A stretch of 21,008 nucleotides of DNA from MHLP01 sp043736515 (GCA_043736515.1 JAYTCK010000048.1:1-21008), one strand, 5' to 3'. Counted from the stretch's first letter, positions 6,673-13,729 are shown. Notes: a model not told the origin generated them from the letters alone. A program made the numbers and translations.

Positions 6673-7077
6673 TTATTTTTTCTGCCTCGATTCAATGGTA
6701 CTCAATACTTTATCGACAACTTCAGAAGGCGTGGCGGATGCCTTAATAATATACCCCGCTGCGCCGAGAGCGAGCCCGCGATCAATATCTTCCTGTTCGC
6801 CCAAATTTGAGAGAATAATAATGAGTGCATCACTTACTAGTCTTTCGCGGCGTACGGTTTCCAGAAATTCAAACCCATCCATAGCAGGCATAACCAGATC
6901 AACAACAAGAATATCGGGAGCATATCCCCCACGGAGCTTTTCAAGCGCCATGAGTGTCCCGGATGCTGTTTCCACTACAAAATTTTTTTGCGTAAACTTG
7001 AGTGCGTACATATCGAGCAGAAATGCATCGTCGTCAATAATGAGCACGTTCCATTGGCCAGGTTTTTCTTTTGACAT
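6673..7077 (-). CDS. CheY-like response regulator receiver next to pilT
   Basis: Single receiver domain of 134 aa with no output domain. From the start MSKEKPGQ: acidic pocket DDD (15-17), phospho-acceptor Asp60 in VVDLVMPAMDG, switch Ser90 in IILSN, Lys112 in GYIIKAS. All residues of a working receiver are present. Such stand-alone receivers (PilG/PilH types) steer pilus extension and retraction in other bacteria, and its place between pilB and pilT supports such a role; the cognate kinase is not in the window. I chose the ATG at 7077 rather than in-frame ATGs at 7089 or 7116: the -10 box (7088-7093) overlaps the 7089 ATG and lies 10 nt upstream of the chosen one. Confidence 0.9.
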   Translation of the reverse strand: MSKEKPGQWNVLIIDDDAFLLDMYALKFTQKNFVVETASGTLMALEKLRGGYAPDILVVDLVMPAMDGFEFLETVRRERLVSDALIIILSNLGEQEDIDRGLALGAAGYIIKASATPSEVVDKVLSTIESRQKK

Positions 7078-7087
7078 ATATACATCC

Positions 7088-7116
7088 ATTATAAAAGGTA
7101 TTAAACCCCAGAGCAA
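7088..7116 (-). promoter_or_regulatory. Promoter of the receiver-pilT unit
   Basis: Minus strand: -35 TTGCTC (7111-7116), 17-bp spacer, -10 TATAAT (7088-7093), predicted start 3-4 nt before the receiver ATG. This is the best -35/-10 pair of the pilus locus. The spacer contains one arm (7102-7109) of a larger inverted repeat, so DNA or RNA folding could influence it. Confidence 0.65.
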
Positions 7117-7179
7117 GTATAGACTCGCGAGGAACTCGCGTTACCTCGTGCGAGTCAGCGGCCAGAGCCGCGGGGTTTA
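7102..7179. repeat. Branched inverted-repeat element upstream of the receiver gene
   Basis: Outer stem TAAACCCC (7102-7109) with GGGGTTTA (7172-7179) encloses two hairpins: GACTCGCGAGG (7122-7132) with 7144-7156 (2-nt bulge), and GCGGC-CAGA-GCCGC (7158-7171). On the minus strand the outer 3' arm is followed by a T-rich stretch, so it could attenuate read-through from pilB. The outer-stem-plus-two-hairpins layout resembles the element after pilM. Confidence 0.75.
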
Positions 7180-7211
7180 CAAAACGTCAGTTTGAGCTTT
7201 GTTTTTTGATG

Positions 7212-7289
7212 TACATCTGCTTTGAGATGTCTGCATCATTCCGATGACGCCACTCCAGGATGCCCCTTCCTTTCGGTGGGCATCCGTTT
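7212..7289 (-). repeat. 78-nt multi-hairpin element, copy A
   Basis: Nearly identical to 15884-15962. On the minus strand three stems follow one another: GGATGCCC/GGGCATCC (8 bp, loop differs between copies), GCGTCAT/ATGATGC (7 bp with a G-U pair) and ACATCT/AGATGT (6 bp). Both copies lie downstream of a minus-strand gene (here pilB) in the same orientation. It could be a structured RNA or a small mobile repeat; no T-run, so not a simple terminator. Confidence 0.85.
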
Positions 7290-7381
7290 GAACATATAGC
7301 CTGACGCTCATTTGGGGATGTAATTCAATTTTTTCACGGCGGAAGTGTTTGATGTTTGATTTAAGGCGACACAACAACGGT

Positions 7382-7511
7382 AGCCCAAGCTCAATTTTTG
7401 AATGCAGGACGAGTGAAAAGCCGCAAAATGCAAACGAGACGTATTCCGAATACGTTGAAGTGCATTTTGTGGGTTTTCACGAAGTAATGCGTCAAAAATG
7501 GAGCTTGGGCT
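7382..7511. repeat. 130-bp near-perfect palindrome at the pilB stop codon
   Basis: Arm 7382-7401 pairs with 7492-7511 (20 positions, one mismatch; AGCCCAAGCTC outermost). A symmetric 11/11-nt internal loop follows, then 7413-7432 pairs with 7461-7480 (20 positions, two imperfect), and the apex ACGTATTC (7439-7446) pairs perfectly with 7448-7455. The right arm ends inside the pilB stop codon. About 90 bp without notable structure separate it from the element at 7212-7289. Confidence 0.92.
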
Positions 7512-9256
7512 CAGAGGATGTTGTTGATCTCTTCGAACGGTATAATGCCCTGAAATGCCTTAACCACCGCATCATCCCTCATAGTCAGCATCCCTTTTGC
7601 ACGCGCTGCCTCATACACCGCCTGTTCAACTGGGTTGGTGAGGATTATATGTTCGATCTCGCGGTCCATCTTCAGAAACTCAAATACCGCAGTGCGTCCC
7701 TTTGTCCCGGAGGGACAGGTCGGTGATGGAATTGCCTTGTACACCTCGGTTGGGAGCATTATTTTACTGCGCACCTCAGGAGGAAGGTCGGAAAGCTGTT
7801 TTTCGATCATCACGCGCATGCTCTCAGTAAGCGGTATGGCGCTCTTTGAATCCGGACAGATCTTGCGAAGCAGGCGCTGGCCTATTGCAAGGATAAGGGT
7901 TGGTGCGATCAGGTACGGATCAACTTCCATGTCGATTAAGCGCGGAATAACCCCTGCGGCATTGTTGGTGTGGAGTGTGGAAAAGACAAGATGACCGGTC
8001 AGTGCAGCCTGAATAGCCAATTGCGCTGTTTCTTTATCACGGATTTCACCGACCATGATAATATCGGGGTCCTGACGGAGAATAGATCGGAGTCCATTTG
8101 CAAAGGTATAGCCAATTTCGGGACGTACTTGTGACTGGTTTACCCCTGAAATATTGTATTCGACAGGGTCCTCAAGTGAGATGACATTGCGTTTCTCGCG
8201 ATCGAGTTCATTCAGCATTGAATACAGTGTTGTGGACTTACCCGAACCTGTGGGCCCTGTGATAAGCACGAGTCCATAGGGGGTCTTGATCGCATTACGC
8301 ACCAATTCAAGATGCTCGGGCGACATCCCCATGTTGTCGAGTGATACAATACCGCGCGAGGAGTCGAGAATACGCATAACGACTTTTTCGCCATAATACG
8401 CGGGAAATGTTGAGACACGAAAATCAACTTTTTTATTATCCATGCGCACGCTGAAGCGTCCGTCCTGAGGCTTGCGCTTCTCATCGAGTTTGAGTTGCGA
8501 GAGGATTTTGACACGAGCGACAACCGCACCATGGATATTGGTCGGAAGTATAAGTGATGTGTACATGACTCCGTCCACACGAAAACGAACACGAACCTTG
8601 TCGCCTGTGTGTTCAATGTGCACATCGGAAGCATTCCCTTCCACTGCATGCTTGAGTATAACTGCAACAATCTTGGTGACGGGTGCGTCCTCAACGATCT
8701 TCATCTCACCCCCTCGCTCTTCCACATGCTCATGTGATTCCACAGACGAGTCAGCTTCCATGGTCGTTCCTTCAAGAGCTTCTCGTGCTTCGTCAACGGT
8801 AATTTCAGAAAGCGCATTGGTGACTTCTCCGGACAGATTTTTGTACTGATCGAGCAGGCGATTAAAATCTGGTTGCAGAATAAGATAGAGCTTAAAAGGC
8901 ATCCGCAGTTTTGATGCAATGAACTGGACCGCATCACGAGCTTGGGAGTTGTCGGGGTCTACAATACCGACTTCAAGTATGTGGTCAACCACATCAAGCG
9001 GAGCAATTTGATAGTGCCGTGCTGATTCTTCGGGAATATATTTGAGCACCTCGGTCTCAACTTTCTGCCCCTCGAGACTGCGTGCGTCCATGGCATAATA
9101 CGCACCTTTCATTGAAAGTACTTGATCGTCGGTCATCCCTCCCTTTGCAAGTACTTCATCTATACCCCCAGGGGCCTTTTCTGCCTGAGAAGAAAGCTCG
9201 GGGATATCCTCCTCGCGAAATATTCCCTTCTGCGACAAATAAAGCAAAAAACTCAT
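7511..9256 (-). CDS. pilB: Pilus extension ATPase PilB
   Basis: Hexameric ATPase that drives pilin polymerisation (581 aa, normal length). N-terminal MshEN/T2SSE_N-like region (about 1-150) with an acidic linker near 155-185, then the conserved N2 domain (GNASDVHIEH, 207-216; RFRVDGV, 224-230), Walker A GPTGSGKST (334-342), Asp box SLEDPVEY (360-367), Walker B DPDIIMVGEIRD (396-407) and His box STLHTNNA (426-433). The usual four-Cys zinc site is degenerate: only one Cys of each CxxC pair is visible (CPDSK near 467 and CPSGTKGR). The ATG at 9256 follows an extended -10 by 6 nt. Its stop codon is the edge of a long palindrome. Confidence 0.97.
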   Translation of the reverse strand: MSFLLYLSQKGIFREEDIPELSSQAEKAPGGIDEVLAKGGMTDDQVLSMKGAYYAMDARSLEGQKVETEVLKYIPEESARHYQIAPLDVVDHILEVGIVDPDNSQARDAVQFIASKLRMPFKLYLILQPDFNRLLDQYKNLSGEVTNALSEITVDEAREALEGTTMEADSSVESHEHVEERGGEMKIVEDAPVTKIVAVILKHAVEGNASDVHIEHTGDKVRVRFRVDGVMYTSLILPTNIHGAVVARVKILSQLKLDEKRKPQDGRFSVRMDNKKVDFRVSTFPAYYGEKVVMRILDSSRGIVSLDNMGMSPEHLELVRNAIKTPYGLVLITGPTGSGKSTTLYSMLNELDREKRNVISLEDPVEYNISGVNQSQVRPEIGYTFANGLRSILRQDPDIIMVGEIRDKETAQLAIQAALTGHLVFSTLHTNNAAGVIPRLIDMEVDPYLIAPTLILAIGQRLLRKICPDSKSAIPLTESMRVMIEKQLSDLPPEVRSKIMLPTEVYKAIPSPTCPSGTKGRTAVFEFLKMDREIEHIILTNPVEQAVYEAARAKGMLTMRDDAVVKAFQGIIPFEEINNIL

Positions 9257-9262
9257 AAGTCT

Positions 9263-9271
9263 ATCATACCA
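9263..9271 (-). promoter_or_regulatory. Extended -10 promoter of pilB
   Basis: Minus-strand TGG-TATGAT, 6 nt before the pilB ATG, so the transcript is predicted to start at the ATG itself. No clear -35. It would let pilB be expressed apart from pilM/N/O. Confidence 0.6.
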
Positions 9272-9338
9272 AAAAATTGGCGCTCATGAAATGAATTTGT
9301 AACAAGTTAATGAATGCGCTCGCACAAGCAACGCAGTG

Positions 9339-9692
9339 TTAACGCAACTCAGATTGTTTAACGGGATTCCGTTTTATATCAACAAGTACCTGTGGAGGCG
9401 TGAAAGGAAAACTGCGCCCCAAATCCGCTGAGGGAATTTCCACAGTATATTTTTTAAGCAATAAATATGCCGGATCCGAAAAAAGTGAATCATCAAACTG
9501 TATGGATGAGAGAAGCGCGAGGGCAACTTCGGTTTTTTTGCCCAGTTCTGGATCAACCTCGTTTTGCGTGCCAATAAATGGAGTTGCGGAAAGTAGCGCC
9601 GAGCTGTCAGTTTTAAGAAAATAGTACCCGCCAATAAAAAGGATTGGGGTTATAAGGACAACGAGGACATCAATGAGAAATTGTTTTGCCAT
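9339..9692 (-). CDS. Small single-helix membrane protein in the pilMNO cluster
   Basis: 117 residues: a short N-terminus, one membrane helix (about residues 7-27, rich in Leu, Val and Ile) and an extracytoplasmic tail ending FPFTPPQVLVDIKRN. No lipoprotein box, so not a standard PilP, although it occupies the pilP position after the PilO-like gene. The PVxxxKRNPF-like C-terminal segment is compatible with a peptide that docks on a partner. Starts 12 nt after the pilO-like stop, so probably co-transcribed. A role as accessory part of the alignment complex is inferred only from position and topology. Confidence 0.7.
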   Translation of the reverse strand: MAKQFLIDVLVVLITPILFIGGYYFLKTDSSALLSATPFIGTQNEVDPELGKKTEVALALLSSIQFDDSLFSDPAYLLLKKYTVEIPSADLGRSFPFTPPQVLVDIKRNPVKQSELR

Positions 9693-9704
9693 ATATGAGT
9701 AATA

Positions 9705-10256
9705 TTATTGTGCCAATGAATAGGTTGTAAAACTGACATTATAGTTATTTACAAAGTATTCAGGGTTACCTGTGGCTGTCGAGTCTGCACCGCTCGTGAC
9801 GAAGCTAATTGTTGCCAAATCGCGGAGTGCGAGTGAAACCTCAAGATCTCTCAAGAGTTCGCGAAATATGAGATAAGGGGCTCGTACGCCGAAGGTAAAT
9901 GTGTGTGCCGCAACGCTACTCCCGTTTACGTTTCCCGTACTTGATACCGCAGGGCCACTCATGACAAGCCCACGCTTATTCACCACCGCCTCTATATCAA
10001 TGATCAGTCGGGTGGGATTGATGGAATCGGGAAGTAGCACATGAAGGTCCTCGTCAGCGCCCTGTGGAAATGATTCATATTGGGCCTTTAGCTCATCAAT
10101 CTTTGTTTGTGCTGTTTGGGCGTCCACGAGCGTCTTATTCAGTTGATTTTCTCGAACAAGTTTTTGTTGTATATCTGCCCACAACGGATCAATGGAAAAA
10201 ACGTATAGACCGACGGTCAGAAGCGAAAAGATAATGGGGACAAAATAGCGGTTCAT
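9705..10256 (-). CDS. PilO-like pilus assembly protein
   Basis: 183 aa: N-terminal membrane helix (about 5-22), coiled-coil region (about 28-65, with QQKLVRENQLNKTL) and a periplasmic-side ferredoxin-like domain. This is the PilO layout, slightly shorter than in proteobacteria. The start overlaps the end of the PilN-like gene by four bases (ATGA type), which implies translational coupling. PilN and PilO form the membrane dimer linking cytoplasmic PilM to the outside. Sequence motifs in this family are weak, so the call rests on topology, size and order pilM-N-O. Confidence 0.82.
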   Translation of the reverse strand: MNRYFVPIIFSLLTVGLYVFSIDPLWADIQQKLVRENQLNKTLVDAQTAQTKIDELKAQYESFPQGADEDLHVLLPDSINPTRLIIDIEAVVNKRGLVMSGPAVSSTGNVNGSSVAAHTFTFGVRAPYLIFRELLRDLEVSLALRDLATISFVTSGADSTATGNPEYFVNNYNVSFTTYSLAQ

Positions 10257-10909
10257 GGTGTGGGGGAGTTTGATTGAGTAGCTGCTTTTGGTGGAATTAT
10301 ACCGTGCAGATTGCCCTCTCTTTCAAGCACAGTAGAAAGCTGAAGATAGGTGGGGTCAATATTGAGTGTCACGGCAAATGTTACGATACCCGTTTCTTCA
10401 CTAAGTCCCATGTTTCCCACTGTTAGTTCTTTGATTGTCGGCTGCATACTACGCCATTTTTCTACTTGGAAATAAGCAGCCGAATAGCTCGGAGCTTGGC
10501 CAACCAGTGATACACGATATCCACCATCATCTTTCATTGCACCAAACGAAGTGAGGCCGACGTTTACAGCCGTGTTCTTTTCAAGAAAGTCCAAAATAAC
10601 TGAGTTAATTGTATGCTGGTGTACAAGATTTTTTGCTGCTCGCAACCGAGTGTCTGCGTGCTTGTATTTGTTTATCTCATCAATGCTGAAATATTGTTCT
10701 GCGGCCGCCAGCGCTGTTTGGGCACCAATTATGCGCTCGATTACATTTGCTCGGTAGAAGTAGAGCGCGCCCGCAACAACTGCTGCAGCAAGAAATATAA
10801 CAACCGAGAAAACAGCTGAAAAATTTACGGCATCTTTTCTCCGTGACACTCCCTCCACTTTGAGAAGTGGCTGCTGGGGGATAAATGATGTTTCAAATGG
10901 ATTTGCCAT
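10253..10909 (-). CDS. PilN-like pilus assembly protein
   Basis: 218 aa: cytoplasmic N-terminus of about 30 residues, membrane helix (about 31-50, FSAVFSVVIFLAAAVVAGAL), short coiled coil, then a PilN-like globular domain. The proteobacterial PilM-binding motif INLLP is not visible. Instead the protein begins MANPFE, the same six residues as PilM, and the first 19 bases of both genes differ at a single position. Follows pilM after 299 bp that hold an inverted-repeat element, and is coupled to the pilO-like gene by a 4-base overlap. No Shine-Dalgarno is seen. Confidence 0.82.
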   Translation of the reverse strand: MANPFETSFIPQQPLLKVEGVSRRKDAVNFSAVFSVVIFLAAAVVAGALYFYRANVIERIIGAQTALAAAEQYFSIDEINKYKHADTRLRAAKNLVHQHTINSVILDFLEKNTAVNVGLTSFGAMKDDGGYRVSLVGQAPSYSAAYFQVEKWRSMQPTIKELTVGNMGLSEETGIVTFAVTLNIDPTYLQLSTVLEREGNLHGIIPPKAATQSNSPTP

Positions 10910-11018
10910 GTGTAAATAGGTGGAGTTGCCAAAAATACAGTTTGTGTGTTCTACGCAACAACTAACACCTATTTTACAGGGGATGTTCTGTCTTGACTAG
11001 GAAAGTTATACACTGCTC

Positions 11019-11156
11019 GGTAATTATCGTTCCCAAAAACACGCTTTCAATTTTGCCAGCGCAAAATTGTTGCTCTGCTCGACACAGTTTGCCGCCCCAA
11101 AGCGGGCGGACCGTGCCAAACTGGTCTGCGCAAGGTTTTTCTGAACGATAATTACC
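11019..11156. mobile_element. 138-bp inverted-repeat element between pilM and pilN
   Basis: Ends are 22-bp inverted repeats (11019-11040 against 11135-11156, two mismatches), core GGTAATTATCGTTC. Inside are two hairpins: CAATTTTG/CAAAATTG (11048-11055 with 11062-11069, perfect) and CAGTTTG/CAAACTG (11085-11091 with 11117-11123) enclosing CCGCCC/GGGCGG. There is no coding potential. The layout is that of a MITE or of a branched RNA; it splits what is normally a tight pilMNO operon. The remaining part of this gap, 10910-11018, shows only the pilN leader. Confidence 0.75.
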
Positions 11157-11183
11157 CTCGCCAAGAAAGAATTGCGTTCGAGT
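11125..11183 (+). repeat. Copy 2 of the GAACGATAATTACC repeat
   Basis: 59 bp matching 3495-3552, overlapping the right end of the inverted-repeat element and ending TGCGTTCGAGT as copy 1 does. Shows that part of the element was copied or moved between the pilM and pilC-side gaps. Confidence 0.8.
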
Positions 11184-11208
11184 GGGGGGGGGGTGAAGCT
11201 ACGCCGTC

Positions 11209-12321
11209 CTATAATTTTCTCAAGGCGAGGCCGATGGCTACTGCAAACTCGGGGCCAGCGTCTTTGAGGAGAGGCTCCACCGCTGGAGGAGTTTCCACAT
11301 GCTCAAATGCTTTTCCATATACTACTTTCGTTTCGAAGCTTCCTCCGGCAACTTCAAGAATTCCCTTCATGAGCACACCACCACCGGTGAGCACCACCTT
11401 TGAAATGCTGACACGTTTCTCGTGCTGGTATCGCATAAGCACGCGATTTGCTTCGGAAAATATGCGCTCCAGTGCCAATCGTGATATTTCTGCAACAGCT
11501 GGGTCGAGCGGGTTTTCAAGAAGACCAAATTCACGCTTCATTTCTTCTGCTTCAAGTATGGAAATTCCGCGCGAACGTGAAAGCGCAAGTGTTACATCTT
11601 GAGACCCCAAATTAATCAAATGAGAACTGCGCACAATCCCCTCTTCAACGATGGCCACCTTGGTGTTCGCCGCACCAACATCAAGAATCATGGATGGCGT
11701 AGCGTCATGGGCGAGCGTGGAGCGAATGATACTGAATATTTCAATTTCGAGTGCTGAGTTTTTTGCACCCAACTTCTGTGCAATCTCATTATATTTTTGA
11801 AGCACATCATTGTGTACTGCAGCCAAAAGCACATCGACTTTTTCCACACCCTTTCCGTCTTCTTCGTGATCGGGGTCCACATAGGTGCGCACAAGCTTGG
11901 GGATGATCCAGTGTGAAAGCGCAACCTCAGAAACGGAGGTGGGAATATACTTACGTGCCTCGATGGGGACCATTTCTCTAAGTTTTGTTTCACCCAGGTC
12001 CGGCATTTCAATAACCGTAAGGAGTGTCGAAGTAAGTGGGAGAGAAAATACCATGTCTTGACTGGTGATTTTTGCCTCCTTCATAAGATTACTAATTGCC
12101 GTGATGAGCGTATCAATAGGTAAGTTAGTTGATTGTCCAATTTCAAGGCCAGCCAGAGGTCCGAGGGCGATTTCCCCGTACGTATCAAGTATTACCTTGT
12201 TTGCCTTTTTGTGGAGCTGAACAATTTTTACTGATGAGCCACCAATATCAATGCCCACAATGGCGCCGGCCCCTTTCGCGGGCATGAATTGTGCAAGTAA
12301 TTTTTCAAATGGATTAGCCAT
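11209..12321 (-). CDS. pilM: Type IV pilus actin-like protein PilM
   Basis: Cytoplasmic actin-fold ATPase (370 aa, normal length) that forms a ring with the N-termini of PilN and links to the motor. Seen: phosphate-1 loop GIDIGGSSVKIVQL (23-36), family motif EARKYIP (121-127), phosphate-2 loop DVGAANTKVAIV (214-225), adenosine motif LTGGG (311-315), C-terminal EFAVAIGLALR. First gene of the minus-strand cluster and divergent from comF across 145 bp. An extended -10 (TGA-TATAAT) ends 8 nt before the ATG, so the mRNA is predicted to be nearly leaderless. Ends with TAG, showing that amber is a normal stop in this genome. Confidence 0.95.
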   Translation of the reverse strand: MANPFEKLLAQFMPAKGAGAIVGIDIGGSSVKIVQLHKKANKVILDTYGEIALGPLAGLEIGQSTNLPIDTLITAISNLMKEAKITSQDMVFSLPLTSTLLTVIEMPDLGETKLREMVPIEARKYIPTSVSEVALSHWIIPKLVRTYVDPDHEEDGKGVEKVDVLLAAVHNDVLQKYNEIAQKLGAKNSALEIEIFSIIRSTLAHDATPSMILDVGAANTKVAIVEEGIVRSSHLINLGSQDVTLALSRSRGISILEAEEMKREFGLLENPLDPAVAEISRLALERIFSEANRVLMRYQHEKRVSISKVVLTGGGVLMKGILEVAGGSFETKVVYGKAFEHVETPPAVEPLLKDAGPEFAVAIGLALRKL

Positions 12322-12329
12322 GCTCTCTT

Positions 12330-12338
12330 ATTATATCA
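12330..12338 (-). promoter_or_regulatory. Extended -10 promoter of pilM
   Basis: Minus-strand TGA-TATAAT, a consensus extended -10, 8 nt before the pilM ATG; predicted leader of 0-2 nt. Confidence 0.7.
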
Positions 12339-12380
12339 CAAAGAATTTATTCAAAAAATGAAGAAGGCGTGTCAAGGATC

Positions 12381-12417
12381 CACACATGCGGAAAGGACGA
12401 GCAGTTTCGCATGTGTG
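12381..12417. promoter_or_regulatory. Inverted repeat in the pilM-comF divergent region
   Basis: CACACATGCG (12381-12390) and CGCATGTGTG (12408-12417) are perfect inverted 10-mers with a 17-bp spacer. Centre-to-centre distance is 27 bp, between the two divergent starts. It could be an operator for a dimeric regulator or a leader hairpin of comF. Confidence 0.5.
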
Positions 12418-12466
12418 ATACCCCTTGCGAGGAGATAAAACACGTGTACACTCTGTGAATCTACAT

Positions 12467-13114
12467 ATGTGGGACGAACTCCTCAACATCATCTTTCCTG
12501 AGCGCTGCATCAACTGTGACAAACAGGGGTCTCTCTTGTGTGCCCTCTGTGAACGCACTATCACCACAAAACCGCGCGCCCTCTCGTCGTGGGTTGCCGT
12601 CCTTTTTGATTACCAAAATCCGTTGGTGAAAAAATCGATCTGGGCACTAAAGTACCATCAAAAAAAGGCCTTGGGGAAGTTTTTTGGCACCGCACTCTAT
12701 CGTGAATTTTTTAAACAGCTTGCCCGGGACGGAAAAAACAACACGGAACAAATAGTGCTTATCCCCATACCCGCAAGCGCAAAGGCAAACACGGTACGCG
12801 GATACAACCACGCGCACATTATTGCAAAAACGATCGCCCAAGCCGCCGCCAATGACGGATTATCGTTTGAGATCGCACACAACGTCCTTTATAAAAAGCG
12901 CGAAAACATGCAGCAGGCAACCGTGCGTCAAAAATCAAAACGTCTCGAAAATGTTGAAGCGGTGTTCGATGTGCACAATGGAAAAATACTTGAGGGAAAA
13001 ACACTCATACTTATCGATGACGTCATCACCACCGGTGCGACAATCACTGCAGCAAAACGCGTTCTCAAACAATACAAGCCCAAACGCATTCTCGCTATTG
13101 CCGTTGCACATTAG
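12467..13114 (+). CDS. comF: ComF family phosphoribosyltransferase-like protein
   Basis: Cytoplasmic protein needed for transformation in several bacteria, thought to aid single-strand DNA uptake or handling. 215 aa, normal length. N-terminal zinc ribbon with Cys 14, 17, 25 and 28 (CINC...CALC), then a PRTase domain with IPASAKANTVRGYNHA and the PRPP loop LIDDVITTGAT (182-192), followed by the usual RAG...RxxN-like region QQATVRQKSKR. I chose the ATG at 12467 (MWDELLNIIFPERC, a typical ComF start); an earlier TTG at 12425 only adds a non-conserved stretch. Its divergent neighbourhood with the pilus genes supports a joint DNA-uptake role. Confidence 0.93.
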   Translation: MWDELLNIIFPERCINCDKQGSLLCALCERTITTKPRALSSWVAVLFDYQNPLVKKSIWALKYHQKKALGKFFGTALYREFFKQLARDGKNNTEQIVLIPIPASAKANTVRGYNHAHIIAKTIAQAAANDGLSFEIAHNVLYKKRENMQQATVRQKSKRLENVEAVFDVHNGKILEGKTLILIDDVITTGATITAAKRVLKQYKPKRILAIAVAH

Positions 13115-13123
13115 AACTTGGAT

Positions 13124-13729
13124 ATGACAGAATTTTGGGAAACAAACTTTAAGGACAAGCGGGCCATGTGGGGGTTTCAATCTGTGGACTGTGTTACTGA
13201 TACGGTAAATTTATTCAGTAAACATGGACTTAAAAAGATCCTTATTCCCGGGTACGGTTATGGGAGAAACGCCAAAGTCTTTACGAACAATGGATTTGAT
13301 GTAACGGGAATAGAGATTTCACAAACAGCAATTAATTTAGCGAAAGAGCACTACGGAAATGAAATAAAGGTACAGCACGGTTCTGTAAGTGACATGCCGT
13401 TTGATAATGAGGTATACGATGGAATCTATTGTTATGCACTTATTCACTTATTAAACGAGGAAGGGCGAACGAAATTAATTCAAGACTGTGACAACCAATT
13501 GCGTAAAGGTGGCTACATGGTCTTTGTGGCAATCTCTAAAACCACCCCAGCGTACGGACAAGGAAAAGAAGTGAGTAAGGATACATTCCTCACACCACAT
13601 GGGGTTACCATTTTCTACTACGATGAAGACTCCATAAAAAGAGAGTTCTCGAAGTATGAAATACTAGAGACTAAAGAGATACAAGAATCATCTCAAACGT
13701 TCTGGCAAGTAACATGTAGGAAAGGTTAA
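13124..13729 (+). CDS. Class I SAM-dependent methyltransferase
   Basis: 201 aa Rossmann-fold methyltransferase. Motif I IPGYGYGRNA (41-50), acidic residue of strand beta-2 in GIEIS (62-66), motif with Asp90 in VSDMPF, and post-motif DGIYCYALIHLL (99-110). N-terminal FWETNFKDKRAMWGF resembles small tellurite-resistance/thiopurine-type or general small-molecule methyltransferases; substrate unknown. Starts 9 nt after comF and may be read from its transcript. It is noticeably richer in A/T and in AAA, GAA and ATA-type codons than comF beside it, which may indicate separate acquisition. No DNA-methylase (NPPY) motif, so a restriction role is not supported. The ATG at 13124 is preferred over the TTG at 13118. 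Confidence 0.85.
   Translation: MTEFWETNFKDKRAMWGFQSVDCVTDTVNLFSKHGLKKILIPGYGYGRNAKVFTNNGFDVTGIEISQTAINLAKEHYGNEIKVQHGSVSDMPFDNEVYDGIYCYALIHLLNEEGRTKLIQDCDNQLRKGGYMVFVAISKTTPAYGQGKEVSKDTFLTPHGVTIFYYDEDSIKREFSKYEILETKEIQESSQTFWQVTCRKG

Noticed and set aside
3855..7511. Nested hairpins as integron attC sites
   Set aside because: The arms do not show the RYYYAAC/GTTRRRY core sites, and no integrase or cassette array is in the window.
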